NCBI GenBank assembly: GCA_004011035.1
Contig: CP025734.1
Span: 3,284,711-3,348,710 of the forward strand
Direction: 5' to 3'
DNA length: 64,000 bases
From: Bdellovibrio sp. qaytius
Lineage (GTDB): Bacteria; Bdellovibrionota; Bdellovibrionia; Bdellovibrionales; Bdellovibrionaceae
Shown here: positions 8,682 through 17,662 of the stretch, piece by piece
Layout: every line of letters starts with the position of its first letter
How positions within the stretch are numbered: position 1 is the stretch's first letter
Notes under the pieces: model-generated
Databases searched by the model: none
The model's input: only the letters and a program-made list of their open reading frames with translations
Told to the model about the DNA's origin: nothing
Program-made: the position numbers and the translations under genes

Positions 8682-11534
8682 ATGAAAGATAACAAGAATT
8701 TAACAAGAGCGAGTCTTCGACTTGCTCGCTGGCTCGCAGTTGCTATTGCTATTTTACCCATAGCAACTGCAATCGGTTACGCGTTCGGTATAACTATTTT
8801 AACTACAGGAGTTGGCCAGTTTCCAGCTATGCGCCCAAGTACTGCGACTGGCCTTTTAATTTTAGCACTAGGCATCTTTTTAACAACCCAACAAAATCCA
8901 ATAAAATTATTAAGTTTTCTCTCTGCAACTTTCTGTGTAGTGCTAGGAAGTTTTACCTTGTCGGGGCACTTTTTACCCTTTCCTGGTACGCCCACTTCTC
9001 CGCAAGCAGCTCTAAATTTTTTATTGATGGGCTGTAGTCTCTTTATATATGTGTTTACTCAACGTCTAATTGTGTATGCCCAATTCGCAATTTTATTTTG
9101 TGCAATTAACTCTGAAATTGCTTTAACTGGATATATTTTTAATGCAGATGAGGTCTATGGTTTTCCAGTTCCGAGTCACGGTATGGGTATGTCTGTTCAA
9201 ACTGCGATCTGCTTTTTACTTTCTACTGTGGCGATTGTTTGCACTAAGCCTAATGAAGGTTTTATCAAAATTTTATTTCGTGAAAAATCACGTACTGCTT
9301 TAGTAACGCGTAAAATTATCTTAACGATTATCTTTGGCCCGATTGTTATCGGCACAATCACAAGAATCGGACTATATTTAGGCTTATATCGCGAAAGTGT
9401 ACACGATGCTTTGTATGTATTAATTCTTATCGGAGTAATTGTTCGCACAACGTGGCAAGCGGCAAAACTTTCTGAAATCGAAGAACAGCGCGCCGAAAAA
9501 GCTTTAGAAGAAAAAGAATTCTCTGAAGCTAAATCAACCGGAATTATTTCTATTTCTGCAGATGCGATTATTTCAATTGATCACGACCAAAGAATTATTT
9601 TATTCAATGAAGGGGCTGAAAAAATATTTGGTTATGCAAAATTTGAAATTCTCGGTAAACCGCTTGAAACTTTAATGCCTGAACGTTTTCGCAAAAACCA
9701 TCAACAGCATGTTTCTCATTTCTCGGCGGGCTCAGGGGCGGCCCGCCGAATGGGCGAGCGTGGTATGACGATTTATGGCCGTAGAAAAACTGGTGAAGAG
9801 TTTCCGGCAGATGCGGCTATTTCTAAAATTGCAATTCGTGGCAGTGAAATTATGACCGTCACTTTACGTGATATCACAGATCGCGTACGCACAGAAAAAT
9901 TTCAACGCTTTTTAACTGACGTGGCGACGGCCTTAGCCGACGGTGGGCTTATGTTAGAGGTTATTGCACAAAGGTTATCAGAATTGGTTATTAAAAACAT
10001 GGCCGATATTTGCATTTTAGAAACTTTTCCAGAAGAGAGTAGCCCTGGCACGATACGAGTTTTATGTAAAAACTCTGAAGATAAAAAATTACACTCTACT
10101 ATTACTCAGCTAATTGAAACTAAGCCCAGCGCATTTTCGCAGGTCTTATTAAAGTCGCGCCAATCTTTGCTGATCGAAAACGTTACCGAAGAGCAATTGT
10201 CATTGTTAGGCTCTGATGAAAATCAGATGTCTTTACTACAAAGTCTAAATTTTGCTTCGATGATTTCTGTGCCGTTAGTGGCGCATCAAAAATTTATTGG
10301 CAATATGGTGCTTATATCAACCAATGGTTTAAATCTGTTTCATGAATCTGATTTACGCTTGGCTGAAGAAGTGGCTTTAAGAGCTGCTCTTTCGTTTGAG
10401 AATTCTTATCTATATAATGAGTCTCAAAAAGCTATTGCCACGCGAGAAGAGGTTTTAGCTGTGGTTTCACATGATTTAAAAAGTCCACTTACAACAATCA
10501 AACTTGTCGGCCAAATGCTGGCCTCAATGCAAACACCTAATAAAGCAGTTTGTGACGATTTCGCTAAAAAAATTGAAAAGTCTTCGAAGCAAATGCAGGT
10601 ACTGATTGAAGACTTATTAGACTTTGCAAAAATTCAAAGTGGAACATTTTCTGTAAATAAATCTGCCGAAAATATTTCTGAAGCTATTTATGAGGTCGCT
10701 GAGCCTCTGCAAGCCCAAGCCGAAGCTAATCATCAACATCTTTTCGTCGACTTACCAGCGAATTTACCGCAAGTGAATATTGATCTTGCGCGCACTGTTC
10801 AAGTTGTATCAAACCTATTAAGCAATGCTCTTAAATTCACTCCAAGCGGAGGAACCATTAAAATAACGGCAGTGGCTCGCAGCAGTGATGTTTTAGTTTC
10901 TGTTTCAGATAACGGGCCCGGAGTGCCCCCTGATTGTTTAACTCGAGTATTTGATCGCTTCTGGCAAGTTGAGGGCACGAAACAAAAAGGAAGTGGCTTA
11001 GGTTTATCTATCGCAAAGGGTATCGTATTAGCTCATGGTGGCCGCATCTGGGTAGAAAGCGAAGCCAACAAAGGATCTACGTTTCATTTTACATTGCCGC
11101 GAGCTGAAATCACAAAAGTGAAACCGGCAGATACTTTTGGCCCGATGAAAAAAACATTAAAAGGAGCTCGCATTCTTGTTGTCGACGATTCGCCTGATAG
11201 TTTATTTCTGATTAAACATTTATTAGAAAGCCTTGGTGCTGAAGTCACCGTGGCAGATACTGTTAAATCAGCGCTTTCAAGCCTTAAATTTTCTATGCCG
11301 AATATTTTATTTACAGATATTGAAATGCCTGAAGAAACGGGATTTGATCTATTAACCCAATTGCGAAAATCTTCAAATTCAAAAAACAATGCTATTCCTG
11401 TTGTGGCACTTACTGGTCATAGTGCCGAAAAAGAAATTGCAAAAATAGAGTCTGCCGGTTTTGATCTTTATTTATCAAAACCGATTAACTTAGAAAAAAT
11501 GGTGTCAGCTATTTTACGGCTAATCCCGCATTAG
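8682..11534 (+). CDS. Hybrid sensor histidine kinase (membrane sensor, PAS, GAF, kinase, receiver)
   Basis: 950 residues. About eight hydrophobic helices fill residues 15-265 and form a MASE-like integral membrane sensor. A PAS domain follows (about 286-405, with LFNEGAEKIFGY), then a GAF-like domain (about 410-575), a HisKA block VVSHDLKSPLTTI with His597, an HATPase domain (NLLSNALKFT, DNGPGV, GSGLGLSIAKG) and a C-terminal receiver (ILVVDDSPDS, acceptor Asp879 in LFTDIEMP). It probably runs an internal phosphorelay that needs a separate phosphotransfer protein or regulator, which is not nearby. ATG 8682 is supported by AAGGA 10 nt upstream; an earlier in-frame ATG at 8622 lacks one. Its stop overlaps that of the converging RDD gene. 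Confidence 0.87.
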   Translation: MKDNKNLTRASLRLARWLAVAIAILPIATAIGYAFGITILTTGVGQFPAMRPSTATGLLILALGIFLTTQQNPIKLLSFLSATFCVVLGSFTLSGHFLPFPGTPTSPQAALNFLLMGCSLFIYVFTQRLIVYAQFAILFCAINSEIALTGYIFNADEVYGFPVPSHGMGMSVQTAICFLLSTVAIVCTKPNEGFIKILFREKSRTALVTRKIILTIIFGPIVIGTITRIGLYLGLYRESVHDALYVLILIGVIVRTTWQAAKLSEIEEQRAEKALEEKEFSEAKSTGIISISADAIISIDHDQRIILFNEGAEKIFGYAKFEILGKPLETLMPERFRKNHQQHVSHFSAGSGAARRMGERGMTIYGRRKTGEEFPADAAISKIAIRGSEIMTVTLRDITDRVRTEKFQRFLTDVATALADGGLMLEVIAQRLSELVIKNMADICILETFPEESSPGTIRVLCKNSEDKKLHSTITQLIETKPSAFSQVLLKSRQSLLIENVTEEQLSLLGSDENQMSLLQSLNFASMISVPLVAHQKFIGNMVLISTNGLNLFHESDLRLAEEVALRAALSFENSYLYNESQKAIATREEVLAVVSHDLKSPLTTIKLVGQMLASMQTPNKAVCDDFAKKIEKSSKQMQVLIEDLLDFAKIQSGTFSVNKSAENISEAIYEVAEPLQAQAEANHQHLFVDLPANLPQVNIDLARTVQVVSNLLSNALKFTPSGGTIKITAVARSSDVLVSVSDNGPGVPPDCLTRVFDRFWQVEGTKQKGSGLGLSIAKGIVLAHGGRIWVESEANKGSTFHFTLPRAEITKVKPADTFGPMKKTLKGARILVVDDSPDSLFLIKHLLESLGAEVTVADTVKSALSSLKFSMPNILFTDIEMPEETGFDLLTQLRKSSNSKNNAIPVVALTGHSAEKEIAKIESAGFDLYLSKPINLEKMVSAILRLIPH

Positions 11535-12148
11535 ATTTTATTGAGTAATTCTTGTTTTTTAGCGCTGTATTCAACTTCAGATAAGGCACCTGATTGATAA
11601 AGCTTATGTAATTCATCGATTGCTTTTGAAACATCGGCAGCTTGCGCTGATACAGACGTTGGCGCTGTGTTTACAGAACTAACAGTGCTTGCAGCGTTTG
11701 ATACATCTTTTGCATCGCCTGATAAGCGATTAAAAATAACTTTTGCTTCTGCTAACCACACTTGAAAATAATTTAAATCTGGCGCGGCCTGATTGATCAC
11801 AACACTTTCAGCGATCATATCGTGAAGTGTTTGGCGCTTGGCTGTGAATAAATTCATGAAATAACCAATACCTAAAACAAAGCCTGATAAAATACTGCAG
11901 AAATATCTGATGTAAGCTTGTTTAATCGTTAAACGCTGGCCCGTTTCAGAAACAACAATCATCCCCATCATGGCTTTACCTGGTGTTCCCATTAACGGAG
12001 ACGCTTCAAATACAGGTTTATACAAAACACCTAAAACTATTCCACCCGCGTAAGGAATCAGAGTTCCTAAGATCCACGCTGGAATTAGCATAATTAAAGC
12101 ATCAATAAATAAAGCCACAAAACGTCGCCAAAAACCTGCGTACACCAT
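11531..12148 (-). CDS. RDD-family membrane protein with C-terminal SHOCT domain
   Basis: 205 residues. Residues 1-110 carry the RDD pattern: a start rich in aromatic and Arg residues (AGFWRRFVALFIDALIMLIP), two to three membrane helices and a later TPGKAMMG block. A Ser/Ala/Thr-rich linker follows. The last 30 residues (AIDELHKLYQSGALSEVEYS) match the short SHOCT domain found at the C-termini of many unrelated proteins, thought to aid oligomerisation. RDD proteins are suspected transporters, some of them Na+/H+ antiporters; no firm function can be given. It lies 11 nt after tatC in the same direction and probably forms an operon with tatA-tatC. Confidence 0.8.
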   Translation of the reverse strand: MVYAGFWRRFVALFIDALIMLIPAWILGTLIPYAGGIVLGVLYKPVFEASPLMGTPGKAMMGMIVVSETGQRLTIKQAYIRYFCSILSGFVLGIGYFMNLFTAKRQTLHDMIAESVVINQAAPDLNYFQVWLAEAKVIFNRLSGDAKDVSNAASTVSSVNTAPTSVSAQAADVSKAIDELHKLYQSGALSEVEYSAKKQELLNKI

Positions 12149-12159
12149 TTTAAAACTCC

Positions 12160-12930
12160 TTAGTTTTCGAAACTTTCAGATAAAGCTTTTTTCTTTTCAA
12201 ATAAGCCTACAATAATAATTGAAACTTCATACATCACCCATAGCGGAACCATAAGTAAAACCATGCTCAGTGCATCTGGTGGTGCTGCGATAGCTGAAAT
12301 TGCAGAGATTGCGACAACAGCGTATTTTCTTTTATCGCGTAAAAATCTTTGCGAAACTAATCCCATCATTCCTAATAATGAAATTACAACTGGCATTTCA
12401 AAAGTTAATCCGAAAACAATGGCTGTTTGTGTGAAAAACCCTAAATAGCTATCGATAGTGATCATGGGTTTGTCGGTATCACCACCAAAGGTCATCAAAA
12501 AATGAAACGCCATTGGTAACGCCACGAAATAACTAAATGCAACGCCTAAGCAAAATTGGAGTGTTCCGAAGAAAATAAATCCTGTCGCCATTTTCTTTTC
12601 ATTACGATAAAGCGCTGGCGCAATAAATTTCCAAAGTTGATATAACCAAAACGGAGCTGATAAAACTAAACCTGCAACAAACGCGATTTTAATATGCGCC
12701 ATAAATTTATCAATGGGCCCTGTATAAACTAAGCCGCCATTTGGTAAGTACGGTTGAATCGGTTTACGAATAATATCAAAAAGTTTTTCGCTGAATCCCC
12801 ACGCTAAGCATGTTCCGAAAAAAATTCCGTACGCCATGCGTGTTAAACGAAAACGCAATTCTCCCAGATGTTCAATCAGGGACATGTTTTTTTCTTCTTC
12901 TTGTGCCGGCGAATTAAGATTTGGATTCAT
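12160..12930 (-). CDS. tatC: Sec-independent protein translocase TatC
   Basis: 256 residues with six transmembrane helices. TatC is the twin-arginine signal receptor in the inner membrane and drives export of folded proteins with TatA/B. Family marks include the N-terminal LIEHLGELRFRL block and FWLYQLWKFIAPALYRNEKK in the first periplasmic/cytoplasmic loop region. Its first 17 bases overlap the end of the TatA-type gene upstream, so translation is probably coupled. The C-terminus has a short basic tail after helix six. RDD follows 11 nt downstream. Confidence 0.95.
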   Translation of the reverse strand: MNPNLNSPAQEEEKNMSLIEHLGELRFRLTRMAYGIFFGTCLAWGFSEKLFDIIRKPIQPYLPNGGLVYTGPIDKFMAHIKIAFVAGLVLSAPFWLYQLWKFIAPALYRNEKKMATGFIFFGTLQFCLGVAFSYFVALPMAFHFLMTFGGDTDKPMITIDSYLGFFTQTAIVFGLTFEMPVVISLLGMMGLVSQRFLRDKRKYAVVAISAISAIAAPPDALSMVLLMVPLWVMYEVSIIIVGLFEKKKALSESFEN

Positions 12931-13210
12931 CTGATTTTTCTGTTACCGGCGCAGTTGGAGTTGCTTGAGCTTGCGCCGCTGGTTGCTGCGCACCCGGAGC
13001 TTGTGGTGGTGTCGGCGGCTGAGCCTTGTATTTCATTAAATCAGATGGTCTGATCTCGGCTTCTTTTTTAAGATCATCCCAAACACCCGAAGTGCTTCGG
13101 CGCAAATCATTAAACATGCGACCAATGTTGCGCATAACTTCTGGAAGTTTCTCGGGCGGAATTACGATGATTAAAATTATTCCAAGAATAACTAAATGAC
13201 TAAAACTCAT
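12914..13210 (-). CDS. Twin-arginine translocase TatA/TatB-family subunit
   Basis: 98 residues. One N-terminal membrane helix is followed by the conserved PEKLPEVMRNIGRM turn and amphipathic helix, then a charged segment (WDDLKKEAEIRPSDL) and a flexible Pro/Ala/Gln-rich tail. It forms the pore or the TatB-like docking element of the Tat translocase with TatC, whose gene overlaps it by 17 nt. The turn has IPPEKLP where TatA/B usually have GPE(K/R)LP. Length and linkage directly before tatC suggest TatB, but TatA cannot be excluded. A single TatA/B gene here implies either a minimal TatAC system or another copy elsewhere. Confidence 0.85.
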   Translation of the reverse strand: MSFSHLVILGIILIIVIPPEKLPEVMRNIGRMFNDLRRSTSGVWDDLKKEAEIRPSDLMKYKAQPPTPPQAPGAQQPAAQAQATPTAPVTEKSDESKS

Positions 13211-13225
13211 GTATTAAGTTTTAGC

Positions 13226-13840
13226 TTAGGCTTTATTAAGTTTCAATTGTTCTTTTGGCAGGGTCATAATACCCATTTGAGTCAGCTTTTCGCGGGCGAC
13301 TTCTGAACCCGTTTTCAAGTACTTGTCATATAGACGCAATACGTTCTGATCGGCCTGTACAGCGGACTTTTCGCTCATATAGCTCAGCACTTCGACAAAT
13401 TCTACAAAACGATTAGAAAAGGTCTTATAGACTTCGCTTAAATGATCTTCTTTGGTCAAAGTTGATAAGTTAAAATAAGCCGCAGATCCCATTTCAGAAT
13501 AGTAATCGATATCGACCAATTTCTTCTGAAGTGAGTCTCCAAAAAAGCCCGCCAAGTAAAGCGAACGATCGGCTAAGGTTTTCATGATTTCTTTTTTGCG
13601 TGTCATTTCTGAATTCATCGCGACTAAGTACATCTCAGCTAATGTCTCTGGAGGGTTTTCGCTGTGTTCGCCGTGCGTACTTTGGGGAGTAAATAAATTG
13701 CGTGAATCAAGATAGTGTTTAAGCATATGGATGAGATACGTTTCCAGATGTGGAAACGATTTTACTTTTCTTTGCTCAAAAGCTTCTTTTAAAGCTTCGG
13801 AAAAATGCTGTTCCGGAGAAATAAATAAAAATGCACTCAT
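13226..13840 (-). CDS. Conserved-looking protein of unknown function
   Basis: 204 residues, no signal peptide or membrane helix, so probably cytosolic. It is predicted mostly helical, with charged amphipathic stretches; no motif was recognised. Two cues point to a real gene: coding-type third-position use like its neighbours, and tight placement 15 nt before tatA in the same direction. The N-terminal part (FISPEQHFSEALKEAFEQRK) and a middle DIDYYSEMGSAAYFNL segment would be useful probes for relatives. Operon membership with the Tat genes may be incidental. Confidence 0.6.
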   Translation of the reverse strand: MSAFLFISPEQHFSEALKEAFEQRKVKSFPHLETYLIHMLKHYLDSRNLFTPQSTHGEHSENPPETLAEMYLVAMNSEMTRKKEIMKTLADRSLYLAGFFGDSLQKKLVDIDYYSEMGSAAYFNLSTLTKEDHLSEVYKTFSNRFVEFVEVLSYMSEKSAVQADQNVLRLYDKYLKTGSEVAREKLTQMGIMTLPKEQLKLNKA

Positions 13841-13979
13841 AACTTGTGTCTCATCTTAATATACTTATCGGCCTTGATCCAGTCTGGCTAAACCTGAAAA
13901 CACCGCCCAGAGCGAATTTGCGGCTAAAGTCTGGTTAAATACGACTAAATTCTGTTTCAAAATAGTCCGATAGGTTCAT

Positions 13980-15026
13980 ATGCTAAATTACGGGCCTTTA
14001 AAATCATTGTTCCTCTCAGATGATATGAGTGAAATCATGGTCAACTCTTGGGATCATGTTTTTGTTGAACACAAAGGCTGCCTTGTTCGCACGGCAGCTC
14101 GCTTTATGGATGCGCGCGCATTTCAAGATTTAGTTTTTGCTATTTTAGCTCACGATAAACATGACTTCAGTAAAACCTATAATTTCGATGGCATTTTACC
14201 CGAAGGTCACCGTTATAATATTACTCTTCCACCGTTAAGCCCTAGGGGCCCGACTCTGACAATACGTAAATTTTTAGAAAAAAATTTTTCGTTAGATCAA
14301 ATGATCGCTTCTGATTTTTTATCAGATAAAACAGCGCGCTTTTTAAAATTAGCCGTTGAAGCTCGTTTAAATATTGTTGTTTCTGGCGGAACTGGAACTG
14401 GTAAAACTTCATTCTTAAATACATTGGCCAGTTTGATTCCTGAAGATCAGCGTGTTGTTTCTGTTGAAGACACGCAAGAGCTTCGCCCCACACATGTAAA
14501 TTGGATTTATCTTAAAACTATACAAAACGAACAAACTAAAGTGACTGCAAGAGACTGCGTTTACAATGCTTTAAGAATGCGCCCTGATCGTATTATTGTT
14601 GGCGAGTGTCGTGGTTCAGAAGCCTTTGATATGCTGCAAGCTATGAACACGGGCCACGAAGGTTCAATGACTTCGATTCATTCAAATTCTGCGAACGATT
14701 GTTTGGCTAGATTAGAAACTTTGATCAATGTGGCTAATCCAGATATGCCATTAAAAATGGTGCGCGCGCAAATCAGCCAAGCCGTAGATATTATTATTCA
14801 GTTAAAACGTTTAGCTGATGGACGCAGACAAATTTCTGAAATTATTGAGTTAAACGGTATGCACACTGAAGTCATTACCCGTGCAGAAATTTTTACGCGC
14901 AACAAAACCGGTAAACTTGATGTTACAGGTCTTGTGCCTGACGTAATTCAAAGAATAAATTCTCCGGTAAAAAAGATTTCTGCGCAATTTTTTGATCCGA
15001 ATACCCAGCTTAAAAAATCAAGCTAG
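13980..15026 (+). CDS. CpaF/TadA-type secretion ATPase (lone copy)
   Basis: 348 residues. It belongs to the type II/IV secretion ATPase superfamily, the CpaF branch that powers Flp/Tad pilus assembly. The Walker A motif is GGTGTGKT at residues 136-143, an ATPase Glu block [12 protein letters not shown] follows (about 159-170), then [12 protein letters not shown] and the [11 protein letters not shown] histidine box (about 221). It is shorter than classical CpaF (about 430-480) because the N-terminal extension is missing. No pilin, CpaB, CpaE or TadB/C genes are adjacent, so it either serves an apparatus encoded elsewhere or has another role. It converges on the M16 peptidase gene with 12 nt between stops. 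Confidence 0.85.
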   Translation: MLNYGPLKSLFLSDDMSEIMVNSWDHVFVEHKGCLVRTAARFMDARAFQDLVFAILAHDKHDFSKTYNFDGILPEGHRYNITLPPLSPRGPTLTIRKFLEKNFSLDQMIASDFLSDKTARFLKLAVEARLNIVVSGGTGTGKTSFLNTLASLIPEDQRVVSVEDTQELRPTHVNWIYLKTIQNEQTKVTARDCVYNALRMRPDRIIVGECRGSEAFDMLQAMNTGHEGSMTSIHSNSANDCLARLETLINVANPDMPLKMVRAQISQAVDIIIQLKRLADGRRQISEIIELNGMHTEVITRAEIFTRNKTGKLDVTGLVPDVIQRINSPVKKISAQFFDPNTQLKKSS

Positions 15027-15038
15027 GCTATCTAGCGA

Positions 15039-17648
15039 CTATACTTTTTTACCCACAATACTAGTGATGTGCGGCTGACTAAAAAGTCTTTCAGCCACGC
15101 GCTTAACATCTGCTGAAGTAATTGCGTTGTACACCTTGTCTATATGTAGTGATTCGTTAAAATCGTTTCCATAGAAATCATCAAAAGCAATTGTGTTACA
15201 CAGTGATGATTTTCTTTGCAGACCGATATCGTTTTGGCCAATTAAATATCTTTGTGCTCGTTCAAGTTCGGCGTGTGGAACACTTTGTGTGCGAATCTTT
15301 TCAAATTCGACATGAAACATTTTAATCGCCTTTTCAACTTTATCCGGAGAACACGCGATGTATCCACCGAAATATCCACACTCTAAACTTTCCATACGAA
15401 TTGGTGAAACTGAATACGCTAATGAATTTTTATCGCGTAGTTCGATAAATAAGCGGCCACCTTGACCGGCCATAATCGCTTGAATCACATGTAAAACATA
15501 ACGATCTGGGTCTGTGATGTTAATACCTTGCCAGCCAACGATCACATGCGATTGCTCTTTATCTTTTTCAGTAAAATAGCTTTCGTTTTTAGTTAGTTTT
15601 TTATAATCCGTCGTTGGTAGTAATTTTGGAGTGCGTTTAAATTCTTTTTCTAAACGCTCGATGCTATCCATCCAAGTTTTTTTATCGAAATCACCGACCA
15701 CGACCGCTAACATATTTTTAGATGATTTAACTTTATTTAAATAGTTATTTAAATCTACGGCGTGAATGTTATTTGTTGATTCAATTGTGCCTAATTGATC
15801 GAATGAAACCGGATGGTTCGGAAACATGTTTTTTACAAATTGTTTTCCGCACAAGTAAGAGGGTTGATCTTCTTTAGAATGAATTTGTCTTTGCATGGCT
15901 TGACGTTCACGATCAACAATTGCCGGAACAAATTCTGGCTCTAAAAATAACTCTTCTGTTAAGCCAACAATTTTACTTTCAAAAGGCTTCATGTAATCTA
16001 ACGAAAAACCGACTGTGTTTTTACCACTAAATGGCGACAACCCCGCAGCTGATTCTTCGACCATTTGCAAAATTTGAGCTTCTGATCTATTTTTTGTTCC
16101 GCCCAACCAAGTGCGACCTAATAATTCAGATGTTCCCATTTTATCTGCATCTTCAATACGCGCACCGCCGCCCAATAAAATGCGGGCCGATACTGTCGGA
16201 ATTTCTAATGATTTTTCAAAAATCACGCGAGTGCCATTGCTTGTGGTCACAACTTCGATATCTGATTTATCTGTTTTTTTAATATCTTTAAAAACAATCT
16301 TTGGAATCGCTACTTTTTTATTTTTAGCTTTAATTGGTTTTGCTTTTTTATAAGCCGCAATGGTTTGTAACCATATTTTGTGCGCGTCTTTTAAAATCTC
16401 TACGTATTCTGTTTCTTTTTTTGGTCCAAGCACAGTGTAACTTGCAACCTTTGGATCAAAATATTTTTTTGCTACACGCATCACATCTTTAGGTGTGATT
16501 TTTTGAATCACTTTAAGATATTTTTCGTGGGCTAAGCTGTCGCCCATATAAAATTGTGATGAACCGATCTTGCTGGCAATACCATCGACCGTTTCAATTG
16601 AATAAAATTGTTCAGATGAAATATTAATGATCGCTTTGCGAATTTCTTCCCAACCGACTTCTTGGCTTTTGATTTTTTCAACTTCTTGGTAAATACCTTC
16701 AAAAGCTAATTTTGGATCTTGTTCTAAAACTTTAAAACTTAACGCCAACAACCCCGGATCTTGTGGAGTGTAGCTATAACTAGAAACGCTACTGACTAAA
16801 CTTGATTCTAAACGTAATTTAGAAAATAAGCGGCTTGTTTCACCTTGACCTAAAACCATGGCCATCACATCAAGGGCTGGCACGTCTTTGTGTTTAATTG
16901 CAGGTGCGGGAAAAGCTAAATTGTAGCTGCTGTCTTTTAAATCTTTAGTTTTAGCTTTGTACCCAACTTTAGTGGCTTTTGGTTCTTTGGTGCGTTTAAT
17001 TTTTTTAAGTTTATATGGCTTGAACGATGAAAAATATTTTTCAACGTTTCCACGCATTTCTTTTTCTTCGAAATCACCAGAAATAATTAAGCACATGTTC
17101 GATGGCACGTACCTAGATTGATAAAAACTTTTTAATTTTTTAACGGGCCACGAACGAACATTTTTTTCATAGCCAATAACTGGAATACCGTAAGCATGTT
17201 TTTTAAATACCGAGCTAAATAATAACTGTGATGATTGGCGGCCCGGAGAATCTTGGCCCATTTTAATTTCTTCGCAAACAACTTCGCGTTCACTGTGGGT
17301 TTCGTCTTTATCAAAAGTGGGATGACCCATCATCTGTGAAATCACATCTAAAGCCACATCTTGGAATGATTTTGAAATCGTGACATAAAATACTGTTTGA
17401 TCAAACGACGTATACGCATTTAATTCTCCACCCGAGGCCTCGACGACAGACGCGATTTCGCCCACTTTGTATTTGTGAGTACCTTTAAACACTAAATGTT
17501 CAATAAAATGACTAATACCCTCTTCACCTTTTTTTTCATCGGCGCTGCCGGTTTTAACCCACATCTGTACGCTAACCACAGGAGATTTATGGCTAGGAAT
17601 AAGAATTACTTGAAGCTTGTTTTTGAGTTGAAATTTAACCTGTTTCAT
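15039..17648 (-). CDS. M16-family zinc metallopeptidase, two M16 units in one chain
   Basis: 869 residues. The N-terminal M16 unit has the inverted zinc motif HFIEH (His47, Glu50, His51), with a distal Glu in VCEEIKM (about residue 128), so it should be active. The second unit (about 470-869) has the fold's sequence pattern but LGGGARIEDADKMG where the zinc motif would be, so it is an inactive half closing the clamshell. Many bacteria encode the halves as two genes (PqqL or processing-peptidase type). There is no recognisable signal peptide, so location is uncertain. AAGGA lies 8-9 nt before the ATG. It diverges from hemW with only 14 nt between the start codons. Confidence 0.87.
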   Translation of the reverse strand: MKQVKFQLKNKLQVILIPSHKSPVVSVQMWVKTGSADEKKGEEGISHFIEHLVFKGTHKYKVGEIASVVEASGGELNAYTSFDQTVFYVTISKSFQDVALDVISQMMGHPTFDKDETHSEREVVCEEIKMGQDSPGRQSSQLLFSSVFKKHAYGIPVIGYEKNVRSWPVKKLKSFYQSRYVPSNMCLIISGDFEEKEMRGNVEKYFSSFKPYKLKKIKRTKEPKATKVGYKAKTKDLKDSSYNLAFPAPAIKHKDVPALDVMAMVLGQGETSRLFSKLRLESSLVSSVSSYSYTPQDPGLLALSFKVLEQDPKLAFEGIYQEVEKIKSQEVGWEEIRKAIINISSEQFYSIETVDGIASKIGSSQFYMGDSLAHEKYLKVIQKITPKDVMRVAKKYFDPKVASYTVLGPKKETEYVEILKDAHKIWLQTIAAYKKAKPIKAKNKKVAIPKIVFKDIKKTDKSDIEVVTTSNGTRVIFEKSLEIPTVSARILLGGGARIEDADKMGTSELLGRTWLGGTKNRSEAQILQMVEESAAGLSPFSGKNTVGFSLDYMKPFESKIVGLTEELFLEPEFVPAIVDRERQAMQRQIHSKEDQPSYLCGKQFVKNMFPNHPVSFDQLGTIESTNNIHAVDLNNYLNKVKSSKNMLAVVVGDFDKKTWMDSIERLEKEFKRTPKLLPTTDYKKLTKNESYFTEKDKEQSHVIVGWQGINITDPDRYVLHVIQAIMAGQGGRLFIELRDKNSLAYSVSPIRMESLECGYFGGYIACSPDKVEKAIKMFHVEFEKIRTQSVPHAELERAQRYLIGQNDIGLQRKSSLCNTIAFDDFYGNDFNESLHIDKVYNAITSADVKRVAERLFSQPHITSIVGKKV

Positions 17649-17655
17649 CTATAAC
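17628..17655 (+). promoter_or_regulatory. Candidate sigma-70-type promoter of hemW
   Basis: TTGAAA at 17628-17633 and TATAAC at 17650-17655, separated by 16 nt, each one mismatch from consensus. The expected transcription start (about 7 nt after the -10) falls on the hemW ATG at 17663, giving a leaderless message. No ribosome site precedes that ATG. The promoter overlaps the first codons of the divergent M16 gene. Confidence 0.45.
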
Positions 17656-17662
17656 ATCCTTT

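Noticed and set aside
15022..15050. Hairpin GCTAG/CTAGC after cpaF as a terminator
   Set aside because: The stem is only 5 bp and the T-run begins about 9 nt later, so support is weak.
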